Source: Morella rubra | Lineage: Eukaryota > Streptophyta > Magnoliopsida > Fagales > Myricaceae | DNA length: 64,000 bases | Direction: 5' to 3' | Assembly (NCBI GenBank): GCA_003952965.2 | Contig: RXIC02000502.1 | Location: forward strand, 48,066 to 112,065 | Part shown: one piece after another, positions 47,036-56,646 of the stretch | How positions within the stretch are numbered: the stretch's first letter is position 1 | How the letters are laid out: the number at the start of each line of letters is the position of its first letter | Notes under the pieces: model-generated | Told to the model about the DNA's origin: nothing | What the model saw: only the letters and a program-made list of their open reading frames with translations | Databases searched by the model: none | Program-made: the position numbers and the translations under genes

Positions 47036-48800
47036 AATTTTTTTTTAATCAAAGGTACCTCGTATTATTCAAACTGAAAGAACATAAACAAAATTAAGGA
47101 GGGTTCGTCCCAGTATATAACCAAGATAAATCAAAAAAATATTCAAAAAGTATAAGAATTGTCTCCTAAGAGAAATACAGTAACAGTCCAACGAGCTAAG
47201 TAGTGCGCCTCCAAATTTGCACCGCGACGAATGTGACAAAATTGGTAGCCCTGCAGCTGCCGCACAGATTCAAAAATGTCCAGAACAGTGGGATGGATTT
47301 TCCAATCTTTCATCTTGGGATACTGTTGTAAGGCTAAAATAACAACCTTTGAATCACCCTCCAAAATGATGTTCCTACATCCAATTTGGACAGCCAACTC
47401 CACCCCCAATTTTGCCGCCTCTGCCTCTCCAACCAAAGACACAACATCGCCAATCCGAGCAGTTTTAAAGCCCTGCAGACACCCCTGAGAGTCTCGGATT
47501 ATAGCTGCCACAACAGCGAACTCCTCATGGATTGCCACGTCCACGTTGACCTTCAGGACATCCTCAGGAGGTGGTTGCCATGATTAAACACCTACCGGAT
47601 CCAAAATTTGTTTCCATGCTAACCGGTGCTCCAAACTCAATCTATAAACACACACTGCCACAACTGAAACCTCGCACAAATGCTGTTCATGCATCTTCCG
47701 ATTCCTACAACTCCACAGTTGATCTATAGCATTTGCAGCAAACAATTGAAACAAATGTTGCGCTTCAATTGGTAAGCCTATATGCTGGTGAGGATGAATA
47801 ATTGTTTTAATCCAATCAACGACAGAACCATTACTAAATGCCACTATATTGATCTGCCATGGGGACTCACACCAGATTGCGCGACTGAAAGGGCAGACCA
47901 GTAATAGGTGGTGAAGAGTCTCAAAAGAGAGATTTCTATTTTTCTTCGCCTTGTACCCCCATCAAAAGTTCTTGATTTCCCGATCAATACCCTTAGACCA
48001 AGCTTTCGGCATAGCATAACAACTCAGCAAATAAGATGGAATTGCCCCAGCCACCACTTTAATCATCATTGTGCGACCGGCTTGAGATAAAGTCTTAGCT
48101 TTCCAGCCAATAATTTTCTTCAGAAACTTCTCCTTGATCTCCAGAGCAGCCCCTGCCTTCGCGCGTGGTATAAGTAAAGGCAAGCCAAGATGCTTTGCTT
48201 TTGATGGTAATTTCCGCAGCTGCAACTGATCAAGTATGGAAATAACTTGCTGCCCTTGAAAGTTTTTGCTGAAATGTACTGAAGACTTCTCTCGATTAAC
48301 TTTTTGTCCCGACCAATTCATATACTTACAAAGACAAGAATCCAAGATAGCGGCTTCCCGCAAAGTAGCCTTACCAAATAGTAACAGATCATCGGCGAAA
48401 AAAAGGTGGGAGATACTTGGAGAGGACCGGCTGATTTGTGTGCCTCGCAATCTGCCACTTTGCTTAAGAGCAACCTGGACAACACTATTGAGCAAAAGAT
48501 AAATAACAACGGTGAAAGTGGATCTCCTTCACGGATTCCTCGCGAAGGCCAAAAATTCTCAAACGGGCTTCCATTGACAAGAATAGAGAAAGACGTAGTA
48601 GAAATACATTGTTCTACCCATTTAGTCCATTTGAGGACTGAAACCAAATTTTTCCATGAATTTCATAAGAAAACCCCACTCTACTTTGTTATATACCTTC
48701 TCCATATCAGCTTTAATTGTCATATTTCCGCCGCTCCCTTGCTTGTGATTCATACAATGAAAAATGTCCGCTGCTACTATATAATTCTTTTGTGATACCG
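47036..48800 (-). mobile_element. 5'-truncated LINE retrotransposon with RT and RNase H, minus strand
   Basis: On minus, the element starts inside the reverse transcriptase palm ('NMTIKADMEKVYNKVEW', about 48720). It continues with 'NGSPFENFWPSRGIREGDPL' (about 48570-48510), the catalytic 'FADDLLLFGK' (about 48400), and the thumb with 'YLLSCYAMPKAWSKGIDREI' (to 47970). A zinc-finger remnant 'HLLLVCPFSRAIW' (about 47910) is joined directly after the thumb, so an internal part is deleted. RNase H follows (47544-47143) with 'VGEAEAAKLGVELAV', 'IILEGDSKVV' and 'RRGANLEAHYLARW'. The T-run at 47038-47047 is the poly(A) tail. The frames are broken, so it is inactive. Confidence 0.88.
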
Positions 48801-49204
48801 GGGTTAATCGGGGAAAGCGCCGGACATCTCGGAAATAGTAATGGAGACCTCGGGAAGTGATAACGGGATAGTAGACATTAGGATAGTAATGGGGACCTCG
48901 GGAAGTGATAACCTGAGATAGATAGATACCTCGGGACAGTAATGAGACGTTGAGATAATGTATGAGTGTCTCGGGATGTTTCCATGACACCTGTTGGCCG
49001 CCCTTGGCTTCGCCTATAGAAATATCCACTTAGCACACCATAATATCTACGTCACGAGAGATTTTTTGTTATTTAATTGACGAAAATCATGATAAGATCA
49101 TGATTTTTTATTATTTAATTTAGAAAAAATGGATCTTGAAATCAATTTCGCTAAACAGATATATGTTGTTGTCAAAAGTATATATATGTTATTTATATTT
49201 GGCT
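48801..49204. repeat. spacer with a short imperfect tandem repeat
   Basis: From about 48830 to 48920 the block 'agtaatggagacctcgggaagtgataac' type sequence occurs twice, 56-58 bp apart, and degraded copies ('cctcgggacagtaatgag') continue to 48980. No gene. The remainder is A/T-rich. Confidence 0.6.
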
Positions 49205-49885
49205 TAATTACACCTAAGGCCCTTGAGATATACGAAGGTTGTAAATAAGCCTGAGGTAACGTTTTCAACCAAAGACCCCTGAGATAGAGTTTAAGTCAAA
49301 TCGAGGCCCCTCCGTACATTTCTCATTAGCCCCGTTAACGGCTATTGCTGACAGGGCTTTAAAATTCACGTCATAATGAATTAAAAAAGCCACATGTCCA
49401 ATTAAAATGTCAATGATCTGCGTCAGGTGTCTGCAATGGAAAGAACGATGTCGTCTCATTAAGTTATTTTTTTTTTAACCAGGCGTCGTGAGCTGACAGA
49501 CACCTAGCGTAGATGTGGCATGGATGTTTTAATTGGGTAGGTGGTGCTTTTTAATTCATTATGACATGCATTTTAAAGTCCTGTCAGCAATGTCGTTAAC
49601 GGAGCTAACGGAAATTGACGGAGGGGTCTCGATTTGACTTAAACTCTACCTCAGGGGTCTATTTGTTAAAAACGTTACCTCGGGGCGTTAATGTTTTAAT
49701 TGGATAGGTGATGCTTTTTAATTCGTTATGCATGCATTTTAAAATTCTGTCAGCAATGACCGTTAACGTAGCTAACGATAAATTGACGGAGGGGCCTCGA
49801 TTTGACTTAAACTTTACTTCAAGGGTCTATTTGTTAAAAATTACCTCAGGAGCTCATTTGCCTTCGTTTACCTCAGGAACTCGGG
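49205..49885. mobile_element. fold-back element with duplicated right arm
   Basis: The left arm (about 49213-49475: 'gagtttaagtcaaatcgagg', 'gttaacggctattgctgaca') pairs inverted with the right arm (49522-49689) and again with a second right arm (49690-49855). The arms include 'gacggaggggtctcgatttg' and 'gacggaggggcctcgatttg'. There is no ORF. It is similar in style to MULE-type MITEs, but no clear target duplication was identified. Confidence 0.7.
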
Positions 49886-50268
49886 AGCAAAAAAGGAAAT
49901 AAAAATAAATAAATCGAGGGGTAGGAAAATTTAGAAATATGCTAAAATCGCAAAATATCTATCGCCCTTTCTAGATATAATGGCCTCAGTCCAATCGTTG
50001 TGAAAACCCACGAAAGACCGCGAATTGGAGAGGAGGTTCGCGAATCGATCCCGATAAAACGGTTTGTGGGAGAAACCGCTATCTCAAGAATTTACTAGAA
50101 GGGTCCTCTAGTTACTTTAAATACCGAAACCATCCAACAATTCCTACCCGCATTTCGCAAACCAATGGAGCAGCATTCCGAAGCGGTTCCCTGAATCCCT
50201 TACGAATCAGACAATCCCAATTTCTTCCATTTCATCCCTCCATCCAGAACAGAAATACATCACTGAAA
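49886..50268 (+). promoter_or_regulatory. upstream region of the small heat-shock protein gene
   Basis: A TATA-like TTTAAATA is at 50116-50123, about 150 bp upstream of the ATG. CTAGAAGGGTCC at 50095-50106 is close to a heat-shock element (inverted GAA/TTC units), but imperfect. Heat induction is expected from the family and only weakly supported here. Confidence 0.4.
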
Positions 50269-50749
50269 ATGTCGATCATACCAAGCTTCTTCGGTGGCCG
50301 ACGAAGCAGCATTTTCGACCCGTTCTCTCTCGACGTCTGGGACCCCTTCAAGGACTTTCCGGCCCCCTCTTCGCTATCGACTTCTGCTAATGGAACTTCT
50401 GAAATTTCTGCATTTGTCGACGTCCAGAATTGACTGGAAGGAGACCCCAGAAGCCCACGTGTTTAAAGCTGATCTCCCGGGGGTCAAGAAAGAGGAAGTG
50501 AAGGTCGAGATTGAAGACGGAAGAGTTCTCCAGATCAGCGGAGAGAGGAAGGCGGAGAAGGAAGAGAAAAACGGGTCATGGCATAGGGTGGAGCGCAGCA
50601 GCGGAAAGTTCATGAGGAGGTTCAGGCTGCCGGAAAATGCAAAGGTGAATGAGGTGAAGGCGTCCATGGAGAATGGAGTCCTTACCGTCAGTGTCCCTAA
50701 GGAGGAGGTGAAGAAGCCAGATGTGAAGGCAATTGAAATTGCTGGCTGA
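50269..50749 (+). pseudogene. class I small heat-shock protein (17-18 kDa) with one frameshift
   Basis: The family forms cytosolic oligomeric chaperones that hold heat-unfolded proteins. ATG 50269 opens [19 protein letters not shown], the canonical class I start, and reads '[16 protein letters not shown]' before meeting TGA at 50429-50431. One extra base near 50423-50425 (gtccag where the family expects gtcag) shifts the frame. The alpha-crystallin domain is then complete in the next frame: '[19 protein letters not shown]', '[19 protein letters not shown]', '[10 protein letters not shown]', ending in the IEIAG tail (IxI motif). Without the shift the protein would have about the normal length of 160 residues. 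Either a recent pseudogene or a sequencing error. Confidence 0.85.
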
Positions 50750-51650
50750 AGTTGCGTCCGTTTGTTTTAGTAGAGTATTTAAAGATATGTATATAAATCT
50801 AGTGTTTGTGGTTAAATAAATAAATATGCTGGCTACTTTTGATTTTTTTTCCTTTTGGGAAAACTAATGATATTTTGTTTAATAATATGTCTGGCTTAAT
50901 TCTTATATATAAATATACACACAACGAGTGTTTTATACTGCAAGGACTCGGGCAGAAGTTAAAATAAGGGATAAATTCAAAATCGGTAAACATTTTAAAA
51001 TTTTGGGTCAATAATCACTAATTAGTACATTTTAGAATTTTGGGTTGATTTTTCTTATTTTGTCTATTAAAAAATTTGTAGTGGGTAGGATTTTCAAGAA
51101 ACAATGAATTTTCTTAATTTAACCAGAATTCGAGGTAATTTAGACTACTTTAATTTTATAAGGCTAGGATATATAAATTTTGTGAAATGATAAGTAATAA
51201 TTATTCCATTGCGATCAGCTAACTTATTTATAAATTGCAATGTACCAAAATAGCAACATAATACTAAAGAGTAGATGCTAGTTGTTAACTAGGTAACTTT
51301 TATGAGCCTAATTGGTAGCTAGAGATCGAGTCACGGGTTTATTTGGGGGGCAAAGAGTGGGATCCAATTTGGCAATTTCTTGGCTTCCTTATGGCCAGAA
51401 ATATGAAAAAAAAAAAAAAAATGCTCACTTAAGAGGTGCTTGGGACTTGGCCTCCTTTATTAGGATTTTCAAGAACTTTTAATCGTATAATTTTAACGTG
51501 AGTTGAGGTAGAAATTAACGATATGAAAAATTGATGAGAACGTGAGTAAAGGACAGCTTCCATATTTATTTATAATAAGGGGAGGAGCATTCTTAAATGA
51601 AACAGTACAAGCAGTTTCTTGTCTCACAATCCAATCATCTTTTAGGAGGA
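50750..51650. other. spacer, nothing recognised
   Basis: A/T-rich DNA after the heat-shock gene; it includes its 3' UTR and a 17-base A-run at about 51404. No coding motif. Confidence 0.5.
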
Positions 51651-52905
51651 TAGGTTTTGAATAAGGCAATAACCATAAATTATGAAAAGGCTAAGCATTT
51701 GAACGAGTTAATCGACTCACGGAAATTAAATTAAAATGAAAAGATGGAATACAAAAAACTGGAGTTAAAATAAAAGAGTTAGTAAGTTGAATTGATCTTA
51801 TGTGAGTAACTAGAATAGAGAGTTCATTGGGCAATCGAACTGTGGTATTAATGGTATTAATGATAGACGTAATTGAAGTAAAGAGAGAAGGCAAAACAAA
51901 CAATATGAATCCAAGGAGCCTATATTAGAGAGATGTGAGGGTGAAAAGCCAAAACAGGTGGTGTGTATACCTGCTATGCTCAAAAGAGAATTTGTAAAGA
52001 ATACACTCACAACATTGGCCTGATGAGAAGTGGACTGACTTCCACGTGACTGAAGGAGTTGAAGCAATTGAAGCAATTGATCCCATTATGATTGTATTGG
52101 AGCATCATCTCCGGTTGTCGAAGAAGTTTCTGAAAAATAATCGGATTGAAATTTTCTATGCTTATCTCTAGGAGGATACCCATGGAATTTATACATTTGT
52201 TGAAAATGTGGTCAGTCATTCCACAGTGACTGCAGATCAGCTTATCTCTTCTATAAAAATGTTGTTGTTGTTGTTGTCGTCATCCACGATATCCTGGTAC
52301 AAAGTGAGTATATACTTTATTAAGAGGTTTGAGTAAAGGAATCTGCTCTCGGAGAGGAAAATAAGAATCATTTAGGCCACTAAGAAACTTAATTACTTGT
52401 TCTTGGTGATGATAGTCCATTAAAATCTTGATCGCACCATAATCGCAAGTAGGATCACATTTATAGATTGTCTGCAGTTTGAAATTCATGAGTTTATCAC
52501 AAAAACTCTTCAATTTTATAAAATAAGTATTGAACATTCATTTGACCTTGGTTCAAAGAAGAAATTGCTAGTTGTAATTAAAAAACTCATAGTCCATTAC
52601 TTTCAAAATATCGTTCTTTCAATTTATCTCATAGTTCTTTAGCCAAGTCAATGTAAAGTACACTACTAGCTATTTCTTTGGATAAAGAATTATCAAATCA
52701 AGATAAAACCATCATATTCCATTAGTTCTAATAAATATACAGTGTATTCAAAGGCAGAGGCTTGTGCATTAATCCAGTAACAAATCCTAACTTGTTTTTC
52801 ACATTCAACGCAATTGTCATTGCTCATCTTCATACATTGTATCAATGGTTGAGAAACCAATACACTGGAGGCTATCTCCATGATAAAGATAGAGGGTAAT
52901 GTCAT
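51650..52905 (-). pseudogene. Copia gag/protease remnant, minus strand
   Basis: On minus, the gag part (about 52710-52300) has 'IASSVLYIDLAKEL', 'DKLKERYFESNGL' and 'QVIKFLSGLNDSYFPLREQI'. A zinc knuckle CSHCGMTDHIFNKC (CX2CX4HX4C) lies at about 52234-52193. A protease-like part (about 51800-51700) has 'TPVFCIPSFHFNLISVSRL'. Stops occur throughout. No integrase or RT is seen after it, so this is a partial element. Confidence 0.75.
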
Positions 52906-53390
52906 AATAGGCCCCTAGGTCAAAATCAATCTCAAGCCCCTAAATTTCAAAATGATGATTTACGTTCCTTATATTTCAAACATGATCAATTTTTGCCCTC
53001 CGATTAGACCCCATACAAAATGATTGAAATGCCCTTGCAAGACAAAATTAGAAAAAATATTTAAAAAATTCATTAAAAATAAAAAATGATATATGAAACA
53101 AAGTAATATTTTTTCAATAAAATATTAAAAATCTATTCCATTAATCTAATTATTTTTATTTATTTTTTTGAATTTTTTACTTTTTTAAATTTTGTTTTGG
53201 ATGGACATTTCAATTATTTTGCATGTTTCTCTGTCTAGATATAACTAGAATAACCTTTTCTAGAAAGTGCTATAAAAATATCTTAAGAGTGATCAACAAT
53301 AAAGTTAGTTGCTCATTTTCTCTATTAGCATAATTAGATCATTCCTCCACATTGTTCATATTACTCCTGCACTCGAGAGCATGATGACCA
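52897..53390. other. A/T-rich insertion-like spacer
   Basis: 52900-53060 has 'aggcccctaggtcaaaatca' and 'tcaatttttgccctccgatt', words seen at the ends of MULE-type MITEs. 53230-53310 is an inverted, diverged copy of part of the LTR at 56430-56520 ('ttctagaaagtgc' against 'cactttctagaaaagg'). No gene. Confidence 0.45.
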
Positions 53391-54258
53391 AACTTTTGAC
53401 AATTCTAACATTTAACTTGGGATTTATCATGCCTTACTTTCCATTTTGCCTTGAATTGTTTCCTTTTCCCTGACATTTTGGAGGATATGAACTTTGGCTA
53501 TTTTTTTTCCTACTTGAATGCACCTTTCACTCGACCTTGGCAACATACTCTTCCTCTTTGGCTTCTTTCATTGCCATAACTTATTTCTTTTTCATTCAAT
53601 GTGAGTTTCATTTGAAGAGCTTGATCTAAATGCTCTTTTTTTGCTTTTTCTTTAATCTTTCTTCATGCTTGTAGCAAACCCATGAGTTGATCAACAGTCA
53701 TACTATCTAGGTCTTTATATTCTTCAATAGCTACAACAATATAACAAATTTCGAATCTAAAGACCATAATATCTTCTCAACTACTCAGGTATCATTCAAA
53801 TTTTCACTATTCCGCCTTAATTGATTCACAAGAGCTAATACATGAGAAAAGTAATCAGAACCTAATTCTGATTCTTTCATATGCAAAGATCAAACTCACC
53901 TCGAAGAGTTTGGAATCGAACTTTATTCACATTTTCAACTCCTTTGTGAGAGTTTTGCAGGATCTTTCCAAGCTTCCTTCCTACTTGTTGTGCCTGCTAC
54001 CTTCTTGAACATGCCCTCATCCAAGGCTTGATAGATGAAACTGAACGCCTTCATGTCTTTCTTTCTCACATTCTTCAAACTATCCCTTTATGCTTGAGAT
54101 AGGGTGGCCTTATCTTATGGCTCCTTGTAGCCTTTCTCCACAATCTCCCAAACGTCTTGTGAGCCAAGCAATGCCTTCATTCTAATGCTCCAATCATCAT
54201 AGTTATCTTTGGTGAGTTGAGGTGACTTTGGAAGGGAATCATCGATCTCACTTGCCAT
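53390..54258 (-). pseudogene. Copia gag remnant next to its primer-binding site, minus strand
   Basis: On minus, ATG at 54258 opens MASEIDDSLPKSPQLTKDNY, then 'DDWSIRMKALLGSQDVWEIV' and 'KKDMKAFSFIYQALDEGMFK', a typical Copia gag start (DUF4219 and UBN2). Stops and frame changes follow. Just upstream on minus (54288-54274) is TGGTACTAGAGCC, a primer-binding site one or two bases off the usual TGGTATCAGAGCC. The LTR that should adjoin it is displaced to 56207 by the Pack-MULE. Confidence 0.8.
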
Positions 54259-54601
54259 CTTCTCACAACAACCTAGGCTCTAGTACCAATTTGTTGGAAG
54301 GGAAATTTCATTTTTAGTCACTGAGTTTTGACCTTTTTTACGAATTGGTCACTAAGAAATTTTTTTTTTGTTTTCAGTCACTGACTTTAGGCCCATGTGA
54401 CGATTTGATCCTTCTGTCAGTTGACCGTCTGTTTGACTAACGAGAGCCATGTCCACTTCAGCAGCTCTACTTAGACACCCAACAATTTTTCACGTCACTC
54501 CCAAACAGTCTAAAACGGCAGACTGTTGCCTTCTCTATTATTGAGTTCCAAACCGTACCGTTTTAAACCAATGCTCTGTGCCTGTGCGTTCCTTCAGTTT
54601 C

Positions 54602-54903
54602 TTCCATGGAAACCATGATATCAACGGCACAATTCCTCCTGAACTGGGCGATCTTCCCACATTGAGCGTCCCGTGTATTTGACGCGATAATGAAATTAAC
54701 TAGAAAAACAAAAAAAAACTGAAGCGTCCCGTGTATTCTGGTGAGCTTGTTTTCTTATTAGATCCAGTAGAATCATGCCCATCTGAAAGGGAAGATCAAA
54801 CAACTTGACAGCAGTGGCTCAAATCCACACTTTTACTTTACGAAGCCTGGTCAGATTTCCAATGATAGCTTTAGAGGAAGGATTCCAAAAACCAGTAAAT
54901 TCC
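54602..54903 (+). pseudogene. leucine-rich-repeat gene fragments captured by the Pack-MULE
   Basis: 54602-54667 reads FHGNHDINGTIPPELGDLPT, a good plant LRR unit (NxINGTIPxELGxLxxL). 54852-54903 reads 'QISNDSFRGRIPKTSKFL', a weaker one (NxSFxGxIP). The two pieces are separated by unrelated sequence. Such units are typical of LRR receptor kinases. Too short to name the donor. Confidence 0.6.
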
Positions 54904-55019
54904 TCATCATGTTGATGATGAGCAAGCACATTTCACATGCCAATTTCTGAACTATAGCAGAGCTAAAAGTTCAACAACTAAAGGAATTGCAGATCCGATA
55001 CTTTCTCTTGTTACCTTCC

Positions 55020-55476
55020 TCTTGATCATTTAATGCTTGGGCATGAGTGTCTCTGGCCTCTTGAAAATTTGCATACATCCTTCTGATAGCTACGTTTTGC
55101 TTTCTGGCATTCGGGACGTAGTAAAAAATTCAGCACGATGAGCAGCACATGAATTATCAGAATGAATCAAACCAGTAACCACCTTCATCTGAAGGGACAT
55201 AATGGTGAATATTCTTTCAAGTTTTAATTGTCAATGGAATTAAAAGCTGTTCTTCATACTCTCTACTTCGATTTGCTCAAGGGCGTGGACAGCCTCCTTT
55301 TGCTGCTTTTCCTTGGCAGCACCCTCTTTTTGCATAGCATCGAGCCTCTTGGCAACATTATCCTGGTGACGTTGACCAAGTTCATGATTTCTAATGCTGG
55401 AGGGATTGTTTGATATGTAGATTTTATAAAAGTCGCACCATTTGTTGCTGCAGCTTATATCAAAATTCTCCTTCAA
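55020..55476 (-). pseudogene. ZOP1-like splicing-factor gene fragment captured by the Pack-MULE
   Basis: On minus, 55445-55245 reads 'NKWCDFYKIYISNNPSSIRN', 'HELGQRHQDNVAKRLDAMQK' and 'EKQQKEAVHALEQIE', the U1-type zinc-finger start of ZOP1/WBP4-like proteins; the second zinc cysteine is changed to tyrosine (CDFY for CxxC). After an intron-like gap (about 55240-55110) comes 'AKRSYQKD', then 'KFQEARDTHAQALNDQEE' (about 55095-55020), the next exon. Intron sequence is kept between the two and before the first (an acceptor 'gctgcag' at 55450), so the capture was from genomic DNA. The host proteins work in pre-mRNA splicing and RNA-directed DNA methylation in Arabidopsis. Confidence 0.8.
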
Positions 55477-56206
55477 GATTTTTAATCAACAAGAGTGAAG
55501 AACACAGGCAGAAAAGAAGAATTCTTAACGAAAACTAAAAAGAAAACAACGAAAATAAGACCTTGGAACAGACATCCAAGTTACTTTGAAAACAAGTAGA
55601 AGCAAACTACCATATTTGAAGGGATTATAAAACTAGGCAGGGGGAGAGAACCCAAAAAACAAAATATCATCATCGTAATTTTAACTGCAGGCAAGAATTG
55701 CACTGTTGCCTGCCACATCAAAGAATCTCCATCCTATTTCTCAAACAAACGGGGCACAATGCAAAAGGGATACGTTGAAGCTGGTTAGCTGGCTGGGCTC
55801 CAGTTTTTTTTTTGTTTTTTCTAGTTAATTTCATTATTGCGTCAAATACACTGGGTTGCGCTTCAATGTGGGAATTGCAGTTCAGTCCGTTGATTGTCAT
55901 GGAAGAAACTAGAGGAATGCGCAGGCATAGGAGCATTGGTTTAAAACGGTACGGCTTGGAACTCAATAATAGCCAAGGCAATAGTTTGCCGTTTAAGACT
56001 GATTGGGGAGTGACGTGAGAAATTGTTGGGTGTCTAAGTAGAGCTGCTGGCGTGGAATGGCTCCCGTTAGTCAAACAGGGTCAACTGACAGAATGACCAA
56101 CTGACATATAGGGTCCTAAAGTCAGTGACTAAAACTGGAAAAAAAATTGTTAATGACCAATTTGTAAATAGGGCCAAAACCCAGTGACTAAAAATCAAAT
56201 TTCCCT

Positions 56207-56646
56207 TGTTGGAATAGCAATTTACAACACAAGGTGAGTAAGGCTTTAAAGTAAAGCAAATTGTGAAAGAGGAAGTGAGGAAGGATATTGAAGGACAGAC
56301 TTTGATTTATCCAACTTGAATTTTTTTGGCTTGTATGTCTTACACAAAATGGTGGGGCTTTTCCACTTTATATAGGCTTACAAATTCAATCATAGCCACA
56401 CATTTCAACTAAAATATCTAAATATTTTCGAAGATACTTTCTAGAGAAACTCTAGATATTGATTACACTTTTAAGATATTTTTTTTAACACTTTCTAGAA
56501 AAGGTTCTTTCAATTAATTCTAGATAGTTTATAGAACTCTTTAGAAAAGTGTTTGTTCTTCATTTATCAAGAGATTTATAGAACTCTTTAGAAAAATTTT
56601 CATCCTCTATTAGGCTAGCCCATATAGGCCAAAATCAAGTTTAACA
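56207..56646 (-). repeat. Copia LTR (440 bp), minus-strand element
   Basis: On plus it starts TGTTGGAATAGC and ends GTTTAACA, so it has TG...CA ends. On minus it reads into the primer-binding site at 54288 once the Pack-MULE is removed. It is thus the 5' LTR of the gag remnant at 53390-54258. The internal repeat 'ttatagaactctttagaaaa' occurs twice (about 56528 and 56575). No matching complete 3' LTR is found in the window. Confidence 0.8.

Larger units (their letters stand above)
54300..56205. mobile_element. Pack-MULE (gene-fragment-carrying Mutator-like element)
   Basis: TTGTTGGAA flanks both ends exactly (54291-54299 and 56206-56214), a perfect 9-bp Mutator duplication. The ends begin GGGAAATTT and end with a near-perfect inverse. 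The arms are about 295 bp (54300-54597 and 55911-56205), and their outer 30 bp resemble the MULE at 278-7532 ('tttttagtcactgagttttg'). There is no transposase inside. The interior carries fragments of at least two host genes, a ZOP1-like one on minus and LRR pieces on plus. It is therefore non-autonomous. Confidence 0.93.

Noticed and set aside
50294-50749. Intact 151-residue small heat-shock protein starting at 50294
   Set aside because: Its first 45 or so residues are not homologous to the family, while the true N-terminus is encoded in the other frame from 50269. The apparent intactness results from a frameshift.
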